Positions 49,592 through 58,144 of a stretch of DNA of 59,829 bases are shown piece by piece. Location: positions 1 through 59,829 of the forward strand of contig CAMLLB010000023.1 in NCBI GenBank assembly GCA_946480815.1, read 5' to 3'. The notes below the pieces were generated by a model. The model saw only the letters and a program-made list of their open reading frames with translations, ran no database searches and was not told where the DNA came from. A program made the position numbers and the translations under genes. Origin of the DNA: an uncultured Flavobacteriales bacterium (GTDB lineage: Bacteria > Bacteroidota > Bacteroidia > Flavobacteriales > Crocinitomicaceae). Every line of letters starts with the position of its first letter. Within the stretch, counting starts at the first letter, position 1.

Positions 49592-49640
49592 ACATCAAGA
49601 CTTCAGGATTTTAAGAGTTTAAGACTTAGATTCGCTAAAT

Positions 49641-49672
49641 AAAAAAGCCTTTGGAAATCCAAAGGCTTTTTT
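49641..49672. terminator. bidirectional terminator between gldC and the S46 peptidase gene
   Basis: A perfect 14-bp stem AAAAAAGCCTTTGG / CCAAAGGCTTTTTT with loop AAAT has T runs in both directions. Weaker outer arms resembling AGACATCAAGACTTCAGGAT flank it on both sides. Confidence 0.9.
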
Positions 49673-49722
49673 ATTATGATATTTCAAAGTCCTAATATCC
49701 TGATGTCTTAACATCTTGAAAT

Positions 49723-51843
49723 CTATTTTACCAAAGTCATCTCATTCACCAAATGTTTCGCGCCGCAGTAAATATCCATTACCCACATCACGTAGCGGAT
49801 ATCTACCACAATGTTTCTGCATCGGTTCGGATCGAAATAGAAATCACTCATGGTACTTTCCCAGCTTCTGTCGAAATTCAATCCCATTAAGTTTCCGTTT
49901 GCATCCAAAACAGGTGATCCCGAATTCCCACCGGTTGTGTGATTTGAACCGGTGAAACATACCCAAAGCTCTCCGTTCTGGGAATAATTCCCATAATTCT
50001 TTGAATGATATAATTCGATCATGCGCGGGTCCAGGTCAAAATCCGGATTCCCTGTGTTGTACTTATCCACCATTCCTTTCAATGTTGTATGTTCGGTATA
50101 AGCCATTCCGTCTACCGGAGCTGAACCTTCCAATTGTCCGTAGGTCACACGCAATGTTGAATTCGCATCCGGCCAGTTTTTTCCATCCGGGAACATGGTT
50201 AATTTTCCTTCCACAAAATCTTTCAACAAGGCATCCATTTCAGTATTGTAGTCATTGGCTCCGGCTGCAATTTCATTGCGCATCAATGAAAAGCATTCTA
50301 CAAACAATTTGTATCCCGGATCTTTCGCCAGTTTAGCAAAAGATTTCTCCGTCAATTTACTCAGGAATGTCACATACTTTTCCTTATTGACAAAAATCGA
50401 TTTCGAAAAAACACTTTCTGTCAGTTTCGGAGTATTCAATGAAGGTATCACAAAGCGTTTGTCCAGGTAATTCTTAAATGCGGGTGTTTGTACATCAAAG
50501 ATTCCCTTATCTACATTTACATCGTAGTTTTTAAAGAATCCGTCCGCACCTTTGATCAGGTTCTGAATTTTGGCTTCCAGTTCATTGTTTGCACGGTACT
50601 TACCATAATTACGCTCCAAATCTTCCATGTTTCTCGCCAAACGGAAAAACTCGGGCCCCACCAGTAAATACTCTACGAACAAGGTGTAATTGTATTCATA
50701 TACTGCTTTCTCGTCAACCAGTTTGTTCATCCGTTCAATTAACGAAGCATAGCGGTTCCACTCATCTTTTGAATTTGCTTTCGCATTGTATTCCGCTTCA
50801 AATTTCTTTTTTAAGGAAACTGCATCCAATTGCTTCAATCCGTCGATCTGACCGATGTATTTTTTCCATGCATTTGCAATACGCGCCTGCTTTGCCATGT
50901 ATTGAATACGTGTTAAATCGGATTTAGCCATTGCTTCATTGATCACTGCCAAACTTTTCGTACGCATATCGATTTCCATTGGCCGTTGTTTCTCAATGTA
51001 ATATTTCAGGTTCCCGGAAGTCAGGTGTTGCTCCGTTTGACCAGGAAAACCGTATACCATCGTGAAATCACCTTTTTTACGGTCGTTGAATGCAATTTTC
51101 AAATGTTTAATCGGTGTGTATGGAATATTCTCCGTATTGTAAGCTGCCGGTTTATTGTCTTTTCCAACATAGATCCGGAAAACCGAAAAATCACCTGTAT
51201 GTCTTGGCCACACCCAGTTGTCCGTATCTCCACCGAATTTCCCGATAGAACTTGGAGGAGCACCAACCAAACGCACATCCGTAAACACCTCTTTCACCAT
51301 GAGGTAAAAACTGTTCCCATAATCGAATGCCTGAACATCTGCCTGATAATGTGTTCCTCTCGTTGCATCTTCGATCAGTTTTTTCATATTTCGTTTCAGA
51401 ACCTCACCGATCTTATTTCCATCTTCCAATCCCTGGATACCAAACATCATGGCTTCTGTTACATCTTCGATCCGGACAATACGTGTAGCAGTTAGTCCTG
51501 CGTTCGGAAGTTCATCGCTGAATTGCTTTGCCCAAAAACCATTTTTCAGGTAATCATGTTCTGTTGAGGAATGCTTTTGAACGGCATCCAAACCACAGTG
51601 GTGATTGGTTAATAACAATCCTTTTTCTGAAACCAATTCTGCTGTACATCCACCACCGAAATGCATAATCGCATCTTTCAAGGAGGCATTGTTTACCGAA
51701 TAAATATCTGCAGCTGAAAGTTTCATTCCTTTTGCTTTCATATCAGATTCAAAAGCATGAAGCAGCGAAGGAATAAGCATCCCTTCCTCTGCGCGAACAG
51801 CAAAGCCAAGAAATACGATAAAGGCAACCAAACAATTTTTCAT
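49723..51843 (-). CDS. S46-family dipeptidyl-peptidase, DPP11-like
   Basis: Exported serine exopeptidase that takes dipeptides from the N-terminus of peptides, 706 residues. The signal peptide is MKNCLVAFIVFLGFAVRAEE. The catalytic histidine is in TNHHCG (79-84), the aspartate in WPRHTGDFSVFR and Ser641 in GGNSGSPV. Arg659, 18 residues after the serine, sits where DPP11 has the arginine that selects Asp/Glu at P1, whereas DPP7 has glycine; this rests on recalled spacing. I use the ATG at 51843. A TATATTTG box precedes it. Likely role: peptide feeding, as in Porphyromonas. Confidence 0.88.
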   Translation of the reverse strand: MKNCLVAFIVFLGFAVRAEEGMLIPSLLHAFESDMKAKGMKLSAADIYSVNNASLKDAIMHFGGGCTAELVSEKGLLLTNHHCGLDAVQKHSSTEHDYLKNGFWAKQFSDELPNAGLTATRIVRIEDVTEAMMFGIQGLEDGNKIGEVLKRNMKKLIEDATRGTHYQADVQAFDYGNSFYLMVKEVFTDVRLVGAPPSSIGKFGGDTDNWVWPRHTGDFSVFRIYVGKDNKPAAYNTENIPYTPIKHLKIAFNDRKKGDFTMVYGFPGQTEQHLTSGNLKYYIEKQRPMEIDMRTKSLAVINEAMAKSDLTRIQYMAKQARIANAWKKYIGQIDGLKQLDAVSLKKKFEAEYNAKANSKDEWNRYASLIERMNKLVDEKAVYEYNYTLFVEYLLVGPEFFRLARNMEDLERNYGKYRANNELEAKIQNLIKGADGFFKNYDVNVDKGIFDVQTPAFKNYLDKRFVIPSLNTPKLTESVFSKSIFVNKEKYVTFLSKLTEKSFAKLAKDPGYKLFVECFSLMRNEIAAGANDYNTEMDALLKDFVEGKLTMFPDGKNWPDANSTLRVTYGQLEGSAPVDGMAYTEHTTLKGMVDKYNTGNPDFDLDPRMIELYHSKNYGNYSQNGELWVCFTGSNHTTGGNSGSPVLDANGNLMGLNFDRSWESTMSDFYFDPNRCRNIVVDIRYVMWVMDIYCGAKHLVNEMTLVK

Positions 51844-51858
51844 ATTCACAATTTTGCC

Positions 51859-51866
51859 CAAATATA
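51859..51866 (-). promoter_or_regulatory. promoter -7 box of the S46 peptidase gene
   Basis: The minus strand reads TATATTTG, 15 bases before the ATG at 51843. Confidence 0.5.
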
Positions 51867-51922
51867 CCAATACCCTGCCAAAACAAGTTGTTAGATTCAT
51901 CTCTTTTTACCATTTTTGCTTT

Positions 51923-52582
51923 GTGGAATTTATCAGTTTAATCTTTCGGCTGGGAGTCATTTTGGCGATTTTCAGTTTCATTTGGGGAATTTTAAAATTC
52001 GGATTTGTATTGCTTCGTGGCGGTGTTCCGATGTCTTACCCTTTAAACCTTGCATTCAAAACTGTTCAATACCTTCTGATTGCCGATGTAGCGATCATTT
52101 TCTGCACGAATAATCCAAACGGAAATTTGGCTACTTCCATCACGACCGGGTTGATTTTGTTGATGTACTTTATCGGGAAAGTCCAAAACATGCAGTTCAG
52201 GGCGATGATGTCTATTCAAATCCAGGGGAAAAATTTAACGGAGGGCCCGAAACCCAAAATGGCTATTGAATTTGGAATTGTAGCTTTGGCAATGGCCGTG
52301 TTTGGTTTCCTGTTGTGGAAACCGGAATTTGCAGAAAATGCTATTTCCAACTGGTTCTATAAAAGCATTATAGATATTGAGGACACTCCTATTTTCGGAT
52401 TCATCTTCAAGGTTGTCGGGTTCTTTTTTACGATCGGAATGCTTTTGAGGATGTTTAATGCCTTGAGCATGATCTTTTCGGGAAGGGCTTTCGGAAGAAA
52501 CGAGGATAACGACAACCGTGCGAACCGGAATAAGGATCGCAGGGATAATGACCGTTTTGATGATTACGAGGAAGTGGAATAG
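51923..52582 (+). CDS. membrane protein of unknown function
   Basis: About 219 residues from a GTG at 51923 (VEFISLIFRLG...); no ATG lies nearby upstream in frame before a TTG at 51854, which falls in the divergent promoter. Five membrane helices are predicted, at roughly 2-30, 38-60, 68-88, 105-125 and 148-172. The C-terminus is a highly charged, Asn/Asp/Arg-rich tail (NRANRNKDRRDNDRFDD). I do not recognise the family. The start codon is uncertain. Confidence 0.65.
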   Translation: MEFISLIFRLGVILAIFSFIWGILKFGFVLLRGGVPMSYPLNLAFKTVQYLLIADVAIIFCTNNPNGNLATSITTGLILLMYFIGKVQNMQFRAMMSIQIQGKNLTEGPKPKMAIEFGIVALAMAVFGFLLWKPEFAENAISNWFYKSIIDIEDTPIFGFIFKVVGFFFTIGMLLRMFNALSMIFSGRAFGRNEDNDNRANRNKDRRDNDRFDDYEEVE

Positions 52583-52738
52583 CAATAAATGACCACGAAG
52601 AGCACCAGGAACACAAGGTGGGTTTGTGTTAAAACGGTCTCCACCTTCGGTGAAGCTCTTTTTATTCAACCGCAAAGAAAATCAGGGTGCAAGAGGATAA
52701 CATAAAACTTTGCGTCCTTCGTGTCTTTGCTACATCCC
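52583..52738. repeat. gap with degenerate ACCACGAAGAGCAC-type repeat
   Basis: ATGACCACGAAGAGCACCAG and TTTGCGTCCTTCGTGTCTTT face each other as partly complementary units, and AAGGTGG / CCACCTT forms a short stem inside. Such 'cacgaag' units look like dispersed intergenic repeats. No gene is seen. The gap separates convergent genes. Confidence 0.5.
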
Positions 52739-53314
52739 TTATAGTTCTTTCAGTAAATTCAGGATTTGCGGTACCAGGAGCTGATTTCCGTCGTTGTGAA
52801 TGATCAGGTCCGTCAGTTTCATTTTTTCGGCTTCGGGCATTTGCGCATTAAACCGGGATTGTACTTGTTCATCCGTGAGGTGGTCGCGCTCTTTTACACG
52901 TTTCATTCGAATTTCTTTCGGGGCACTCACTAAAATAACTGCGTCGAAAGATTGGTAGTTGCCGGTTTCGAACAGCAGAGCTGATTCCTGAAATACGATG
53001 TGGGATGTTTGTTGTCCTACCCAATTTTTAAAATCTGCTCTCACGGCCGGATGGACCAAATTATTCATTGCAGTCCTTTTGGATTCATCCTGGAAAATCT
53101 GTGCTGCAATGTAAGGGCGGTCGAGATTTGAATTGAGATAGGCTTCTTCTCCGAACAATTCTTTCAGGTTATTGATCAAGGTTTGATCTTCGTGCATCAG
53201 TTCTTTTGCACGCTGGTCGGATGAATATACGGGATATCCCATCAACTGCAGGATTTTTGATACAATTGATTTTCCGGAACCTATTCCTCCGGTTATTCCG
53301 ATTGTTTTTGGCAT
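52739..53314 (-). CDS. coaE: dephospho-CoA kinase
   Basis: Phosphorylates the ribose of dephospho-CoA to finish coenzyme A, 191 residues. The P-loop GGIGSGKS is at 9-16. The lid and CoA-binding segments are seen in YPVYSSDQRAKELM, LVHPAVRADF and FETGNYQSFDAVILVSAP. The length is typical. It is monocistronic; about 200 bases separate it from the next upstream gene. Confidence 0.95.
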   Translation of the reverse strand: MPKTIGITGGIGSGKSIVSKILQLMGYPVYSSDQRAKELMHEDQTLINNLKELFGEEAYLNSNLDRPYIAAQIFQDESKRTAMNNLVHPAVRADFKNWVGQQTSHIVFQESALLFETGNYQSFDAVILVSAPKEIRMKRVKERDHLTDEQVQSRFNAQMPEAEKMKLTDLIIHNDGNQLLVPQILNLLKEL

Positions 53315-53484
53315 ATACTTACTAAAATAATGCTAGTGGTTTTTCTTTACCACAAAACTCTTACGCCCTAGCTTCAGCGTTGGCGCATGCACAAATTATT
53401 TGCTCGCCTACCGGACTCGCTAATTGCTGAGGTCACAGTATACTAAACAGAGATGTGCATCAATACTTTTTAACCTTTTTGGTC
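53315..53484. other. noncoding gap upstream of coaE with degenerate repeat-like sequence
   Basis: The stretch holds GCTTCAGCGTTGGCGCATGC and GCTCGCCTACCGGACTCGC, more GC-rich than the neighbouring gaps and without an open frame. It looks like the remains of a dispersed element. No tRNA or terminator is seen apart from the siaC terminator at its right end. Confidence 0.35.
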
Positions 53485-53516
53485 AAAAAAAATCCTCCAT
53501 CAGCTGACGGAGGATT
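53485..53516 (-). terminator. terminator of the siaB-siaC pair
   Basis: AATCCTCC (53491-53498) pairs with GGAGGATT (53509-53516) around TCAGCTGA; the minus strand then continues with a T run (53485-53490). Confidence 0.85.
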
Positions 53517-53520
53517 CGAA

Positions 53521-53904
53521 TTAAATTTCTTCTACTTCGATGATATTGAAAGGCAAACTGATGATTGCCTGGTAATCCTGACCGGCCTCTTCCATATCCT
53601 CATCGTCTTCTTCAAAGAACCAGTTCACAACGACTTTCGTTTTAGAACCTGAAATCGCTTCCAGTTTTTTAAATAAGTCCAAAATGCACTTGGAAGAGGA
53701 AGTGTTAAAATATTCCAATTTCACATCAACGGATGTTTCTCCGATCGGATTCTTTCCATATGCATCGATCCAATCATTCAAGGGCTTGTAAAATTCCACT
53801 GAGTTTTCAGGAATAGAACGACCTTTCAACTCAAGTTTTCCAGTAGCGGCATCAAAATGGATCGAAGGTGTTTTTGCTGATCCTTCTAGGTGTAAATTTT
53901 CCAT
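53521..53904 (-). CDS. SiaC-family regulatory phosphoprotein (DUF1987)
   Basis: 127 residues. The family pattern is clear: TPSIHFDAATGKLELKGRSIPEN at the N-terminus and VKLEYFNTSSSKCILDLFKKLE in the middle. The serine/threonine run in NTSSSK matches the place that is phosphorylated in Pseudomonas SiaC. There SiaB phosphorylates SiaC and SiaA dephosphorylates it, and free SiaC activates the diguanylate cyclase SiaD. It lies eight bases after siaB. Neither SiaA nor a GGDEF protein is encoded nearby, so the target here is unknown. Confidence 0.85.
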   Translation of the reverse strand: MENLHLEGSAKTPSIHFDAATGKLELKGRSIPENSVEFYKPLNDWIDAYGKNPIGETSVDVKLEYFNTSSSKCILDLFKKLEAISGSKTKVVVNWFFEEDDEDMEEAGQDYQAIISLPFNIIEVEEI

Positions 53905-53912
53905 ATTCTTAA

Positions 53913-54470
53913 TTAATCAATTTTTATATTCAAGCAGAAAAAACTGTTTACGTCGTTTATTGGCAAAAACTGGTATTCGAGTTTATTTCCGGATTTCCTT
54001 GCAATATCAATCATACCAAGACCTGCTGTTCCCTTATCGGATAAGGTCCCGTTGCTAAGCACATCCTGGTAATATTTTTTTAATTCATCTTTATCCATTC
54101 CATTGATTAAATCCAGCCGTTTCTCTAAATCGATCGCGCTTTCTTTATCAATGTAATTCCCTGTTCTGATGACAAAATGATCGTCCTTTTTCGCGATCAT
54201 GAATAATGCCGATTTCACCTCGATCCGCGTAAAGTTACGATCCTGCTCCTCATTCGAATCAATATGATGATACAAATTCTGAAGACATTCCACCAAAACA
54301 TTGAAAACTTTTTTCTTCATTTTTGGAGACTCCTCCATGTAATCCATCTTAGACTCCATAATTGAAAGAACCGATGATAACAAGTCCGACGTTACGACCC
54401 CCTTAAATGACAACAGGATGTTCTCCCGCTCCATTGTCTGGTAAAGTTCGTAGATATCGTTTTTTATCAT
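53913..54470 (-). CDS. SiaB-family protein kinase
   Basis: 185 residues. An N-terminal helix (ERENILLSFKGVVTSDLL) leads into a GHKL-type ATP-binding fold: the N box is in NVLVECLQNLYHHID (about 72-86) and the glycine-rich lid is DKGTAGLGMIDIARKSG (about 154-170). This resembles the small SiaB/anti-sigma-type serine kinases that phosphorylate SiaC. It is soluble, with no sensor domain. It forms a two-gene unit with the SiaC gene, has a TATATTTG box upstream and a terminator downstream. Confidence 0.82.
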   Translation of the reverse strand: MIKNDIYELYQTMERENILLSFKGVVTSDLLSSVLSIMESKMDYMEESPKMKKKVFNVLVECLQNLYHHIDSNEEQDRNFTRIEVKSALFMIAKKDDHFVIRTGNYIDKESAIDLEKRLDLINGMDKDELKKYYQDVLSNGTLSDKGTAGLGMIDIARKSGNKLEYQFLPINDVNSFFCLNIKID

Positions 54471-54489
54471 TGTAGTTTTCGAAGTGGAA

Positions 54490-54497
54490 CAAATATA
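54490..54497 (-). promoter_or_regulatory. promoter -7 box of siaB-siaC
   Basis: The minus strand reads TATATTTG, 19 bases before the siaB ATG. Confidence 0.55.
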
Positions 54498-54608
54498 ATA
54501 ATCCTATCGAACTAATTTTGCTATTCGACGAAAAAAATGAGCGGATGGTAGAATTTTTAATTGGGATACATTAACTGAGTACTTACCCAACTTTCAGAGG
54601 TAAAATCC

Positions 54609-54638
54609 TTGTGTTTCTTCCGGGATTTTGTACTTTTG
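54609..54638 (+). promoter_or_regulatory. promoter of the methyltransferase gene, likely leaderless
   Basis: TTG at 54609-54611 and TACTTTTG at 54631-54638 are separated by 19 bases, and the box ends five bases before the ATG at 54644. The transcript would begin at or next to the start codon. Confidence 0.55.
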
Positions 54639-54643
54639 CAACA

Positions 54644-55396
54644 ATGATGCATTTAGACAAACAAAAAGAATGGTTCTCGACATGGTTTGATTCTCCGTTC
54701 TATCATGTATTATACGACGAACGAAATGAAAAGGAGGCCAACGAATTTCTAAATAACCTGGTAGCCTTCCTCGATCCAAAACCCGGATCCAGTGCATTAG
54801 ACCTGGCTTGCGGTGCAGGAAGACATTCCAGAGCCCTGGCTTCACACGGATTAAAAGTTTCTGGTTGTGATTTGTCACCGAACAGCATCGAAGAAGCAAA
54901 AAAAAATTCCGATCCGAGCCTGACGTTCTTTGTGCATGATATGCGCGAAAAACTGGACGAAAATTATCAATATGTATTCAATTTGTTTACCAGTTTCGGG
55001 TATTTCGAAGATGTTTGCGAAAATGCCAAGGTTTTAAAGAGTGTCCACGACGCCCTGATCGAGCCCGGGATTCTGGTGATCGACTTTATGAATGCTCACA
55101 AAGTAGTCCGGATTATTCAAAATCAGCGGTTTCGCCAGGAAATCAAAAAATGTGATATCCTTTTCCACATAAAGAAAGAAGTTGTCAATGGCCGGATCAT
55201 CAAAACGATCGCATTTGAGCACGACGGAAAATCCTACTTTTTCCAGGAGAAAGTACAAGCATTGGAATTGCACGACTTTGAAAAACTTTTGTCTGATGCA
55301 CATTTTGAGATTGTTCAACTAGCAGGAAATTACAAGCTGGAAGCTTTTGACCTGGAGCAATCCGATCGTTTAATTCTTATCTGCAAAAAGAAATGA
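54644..55396 (+). CDS. class I SAM-dependent methyltransferase
   Basis: 250 residues from ATG 54644 (a second ATG follows at once). The SAM-binding core is ALDLACGAGRHSRALASHGLKVSGCDLS (about 45-72), followed by FFVHDMREKLD and FNLFTSFGYF. It resembles small-molecule methyltransferases of the UbiE/YcgJ type. Substrate unknown. Its stop overlaps the start of the ZIP transporter gene (ATGA), so the two are co-translated. Confidence 0.85.
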   Translation: MMHLDKQKEWFSTWFDSPFYHVLYDERNEKEANEFLNNLVAFLDPKPGSSALDLACGAGRHSRALASHGLKVSGCDLSPNSIEEAKKNSDPSLTFFVHDMREKLDENYQYVFNLFTSFGYFEDVCENAKVLKSVHDALIEPGILVIDFMNAHKVVRIIQNQRFRQEIKKCDILFHIKKEVVNGRIIKTIAFEHDGKSYFFQEKVQALELHDFEKLLSDAHFEIVQLAGNYKLEAFDLEQSDRLILICKKK

Positions 55397-56130
55397 GCGA
55401 ATTAATCACAACTATTTTCTTTTTGATCCTGTCTGTCCTGGTTGGCGGAGTATTGGTTGTTTTACTGGAGAAAAGGAACCAGGTCACTTTCATTAAACTT
55501 TCTCTTGCATTCAGCGGTGGATTTCTTTTAGCAATCGCTTTTATCCATTTCCTTCCGGAACTTTATGCCGAACAGCACACTTCAATTGGAGTTTGGGTCT
55601 TGCTTGGCTTCCTGGTGCAGTTATTCCTGGAATACTTTTCAGGTGGAATTGAACACGGGCATATACATGCTCACGCCAATAAAAAAATCCCTTACGGCTT
55701 ATTGATCTCTCTGAGCATTCACTCCTTTATTGAAGGAATTCCTTTGGCAAATGACGCCATTCACAGCCACGATCATGATCACCTGATCGGACATCATCAC
55801 AATTCGCTCCTGCTTGGGATCATTCTTCACCAACTTCCTGTTGCCATTGCGCTGATGACCTTGTTGCGACAATCTTTAATCAAATCAAGCACTTCCTGGA
55901 TCCTCTTGATCATTTTCGGATTAATGACACCACTGGGATTGATCTTCGGCAAACTCATTCCGATGGATTCCTCCATTCCATTTATGGATATCCTGTTGGC
56001 ATTGGTAGTCGGAATGTTCCTGCATATTTCTACGACCATCATCTTCGAGACAAATGAAAACCATCGTTTCAACCTGGCAAAACTGACCGCGATATTGCTG
56101 GGTGTGGGGTTGAGCGTGGGGCTTATCTAA
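55393..56130 (+). CDS. ZIP-family divalent metal transporter
   Basis: 245 residues with about eight membrane helices. The signature of helix IV, SIHSFIEGIPLA (about 115-126), and helix V HQLPVAIALMTLL (about 147-159) supply the metal ligands of the transport site. Histidine-rich loops EHGHIHAHANKK and HSHDHDHLIGHHH precede and follow helix IV. The family imports zinc, iron or other divalent metals. It forms an operon with the methyltransferase, and an inverted dispersed repeat follows. Confidence 0.92.
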   Translation: MSELITTIFFLILSVLVGGVLVVLLEKRNQVTFIKLSLAFSGGFLLAIAFIHFLPELYAEQHTSIGVWVLLGFLVQLFLEYFSGGIEHGHIHAHANKKIPYGLLISLSIHSFIEGIPLANDAIHSHDHDHLIGHHHNSLLLGIILHQLPVAIALMTLLRQSLIKSSTSWILLIIFGLMTPLGLIFGKLIPMDSSIPFMDILLALVVGMFLHISTTIIFETNENHRFNLAKLTAILLGVGLSVGLI

Positions 56131-56140
56131 TTAAAAGAAT

Positions 56141-56209
56141 CCTTCGACTCCGCTCAGTCTCCTTTTAGTACTTTTAACTATCTGGTCGTTGACTGAGCGG
56201 AGTCGAAGG
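56141..56209. repeat. perfect inverted pair of the CTGAGCGGAGTCGAAG repeat
   Basis: 19-base arms CCTTCGACTCCGCTCAGTC (56141-56159) and GACTGAGCGGAGTCGAAGG (56191-56209) enclose 31 bases. It lies ten bases after the ZIP gene and probably folds into a terminator. Confidence 0.85.
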
Positions 56210-56286
56210 CAACAAAGAGAACGAGTTTTAATTATCAAACATACACAAATCCGGATAATTTTTAATTTTACCAAAAAAATCAACTT

Positions 56287-56943
56287 ATGAAGATTCTTTT
56301 CTTTATCATGCTAATCATTTCAGGAGTCACAATTTATTCGTTTAAGTCATTCGAACTGGGACTGCTGAATAATGGCTTTTCGTGGACCATGTCTAAATTG
56401 CTTCCATACATCACACTTGTTGTTGAAGGAATTTTATTGGCCTATTCCTTTGGAAAAGGATTCAAGTTCAAACCTAAAATCGTAAAAATCCTCGCTGTGA
56501 TCATTCTTTTCGTTGCACCTTTTGCAGAAGGGTTTCGCGAATACCCGATTTTTGAAGGAGATTTCAGTTCCGAAGGAACAGAAGTGAAAGAGACTGCTGT
56601 AAAAGTGGATGAAAAATACGACCTTATGATCGTTACAATCCCGGATTGTCCTTTTTGTCTGGAATCCATTTTCCGTTTGAAATTGATCAAACAACGCAAC
56701 CCATCTGTGAACATGCTCTTCTCGGTTTGCTCAAAAGATGAACAAAAACTGAGCTTATACAAAGAGCTTATTGCAGGTGATTTTGATGTTGAATTGGCAA
56801 AAGATGAAGAAGCTGCGGTTAAATTGGCTGAAGGCCATTTCCCAACATTTGTGAAGCTGAAAAAAGGCCTTCCAACGTATAAATGGTCAAACGATCAATT
56901 TGGAGCTGGGGCTATTGATGAGTTTGAATCGGAAATTAAGTAA
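56287..56943 (+). CDS. membrane protein with thioredoxin-like CPFC domain
   Basis: 218 residues. Three N-terminal membrane helices (about 2-18, 36-55 and 65-84) are followed by a soluble domain with IPDCPFCLESIF (CxxC near 119-122) and a cis-proline-like GHFPTFVKLKKG near 182-193, the layout of thioredoxin folds. The CPFC pair suggests disulfide exchange, probably outside the cytoplasm. I do not recognise a closer family. Its stop codon overlaps a dispersed repeat copy, like groEL. Confidence 0.7.
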   Translation: MKILFFIMLIISGVTIYSFKSFELGLLNNGFSWTMSKLLPYITLVVEGILLAYSFGKGFKFKPKIVKILAVIILFVAPFAEGFREYPIFEGDFSSEGTEVKETAVKVDEKYDLMIVTIPDCPFCLESIFRLKLIKQRNPSVNMLFSVCSKDEQKLSLYKELIAGDFDVELAKDEEAAVKLAEGHFPTFVKLKKGLPTYKWSNDQFGAGAIDEFESEIK

Positions 56944-56959
56944 CTTCGACTTCGCTCAG
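56943..56959. repeat. single copy of the ACTTCGACTTCGCTCAG repeat, fused to a stop codon
   Basis: From the base before TAA onward the sequence (GTAACTTCGACTTCGCTCAG then TTACCTT) is identical to that at the end of groEL. The last base of the TAA is the first base of the repeat core. Confidence 0.75.
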
Positions 56960-57021
56960 TTACCTTGATTTTACATATTAGAATGTTCAGCTGGCTTTGT
57001 TTCCAAATTCAGTATTTATTC

Positions 57022-58044
57022 TTAAAAATTCTTTCTCACCAAATCTTCCAAACAGTCAATAAATCGGGGGTGATCATTGCAACTTGGGACAAGTTGTACT
57101 TTTTCACCGCCATGTTCTTCAAAGATCTCCTGGTATTCTCCACCGATTTCGATCAGTGTTTCCAAACAATCCGCCACGAAAGCCGGGCTAAAGGCTAAAA
57201 CACGCTTCTTCCCTTCTCTCCCCCATTGTTCAATTACTTTATCTGAAAACGGCTGAATCCATTTTTCATCTAAACGGGATTGGAAACTAACCATATACCG
57301 ATCTTCCGACAAACCTAATTTGGCAGCGATCAGGCGGGTAGTTTCATAACTCGTTGCTTTATAACAGAATTTATTTTCTTCCGTGATTTCTTTTTCGCAA
57401 TCGTGGTCTTTGCACAATCCTGAATTGTAAACTTTATCAACCTGTCTTTCCGGAAGTCCGTGATACGAAAACATAATTTTGTCATACGAATCGATATCGA
57501 ACTCCTTCGCTCTCTCCACAATTGAATCGATGTATCCCTCGTGGTTATAGAACTGGGAAATGATTTTAATATCCGGAATCACCCACCATTTCCTGATAAT
57601 TTCCATTGCTTTGTCCACTGCCGAACCTGTTGAAGCACTGGCATATTGCGGAAATAACGGAAGGATTATAATTTCTTCGTAATTCGCCTTGCGCATGCGT
57701 TCCAACACCGACTCCATGGAAGGATTCTGGTAACGCATCGCCATCTCCACCGTTACATTTTCAGAATCAAAGCGTTCCTGAAGCAAACGTTGCACTTCTT
57801 CTGTATAAGTCAACAGCGGGGATTTTCCGTTTCCAAGCTCCCACAATTCTTTGTAGATCTTAGCGGATTTAGGTGTTCTGAAAGGAACAATAATTCCACG
57901 AACAAGTAACAGACGTGAAAAGAAAGGAATATCAATTACGCGAGGGTCCATCAGGAACTCTTTCAAATAACGTCGAACATCACTATTATTCGGACTGTCC
58001 GGTGTTCCTAACTGAATCAATAACACACCAATTTTCTTGCTCAT
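57022..58044 (-). CDS. hemH: ferrochelatase
   Basis: Inserts ferrous iron into protoporphyrin IX, the last step of protoheme synthesis, 340 residues. LIQLGTPDSPNNSDVRRYLKEFLMDPRVI is the conserved N-terminal region, and the catalytic histidine is in MFSYHGLPERQ. The C-terminal segment VLAFSPAFVADCLETLIEIGGEY carries the conserved acidic residues. No C-terminal iron-sulfur cysteines beyond the core are obvious. It is monocistronic and no other heme gene is near. Confidence 0.96.
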   Translation of the reverse strand: MSKKIGVLLIQLGTPDSPNNSDVRRYLKEFLMDPRVIDIPFFSRLLLVRGIIVPFRTPKSAKIYKELWELGNGKSPLLTYTEEVQRLLQERFDSENVTVEMAMRYQNPSMESVLERMRKANYEEIIILPLFPQYASASTGSAVDKAMEIIRKWWVIPDIKIISQFYNHEGYIDSIVERAKEFDIDSYDKIMFSYHGLPERQVDKVYNSGLCKDHDCEKEITEENKFCYKATSYETTRLIAAKLGLSEDRYMVSFQSRLDEKWIQPFSDKVIEQWGREGKKRVLAFSPAFVADCLETLIEIGGEYQEIFEEHGGEKVQLVPSCNDHPRFIDCLEDLVRKNF

Positions 58045-58144
58045 TTCTTTCGTTTAAAGGCGCCACAAAAATAATACAAAAGGGAAGAAGAGAAACTGAT
58101 GAATGTCATTCTTTTGGGATAATTTGAACTCTCCCTCCAGTCCA

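Noticed and set aside
50986..51495. 169-residue open frame antisense to the S46 peptidase gene
   Set aside because: It is fully within the peptidase gene and the peptide is cysteine/phenylalanine-rich, as expected for a shadow frame.
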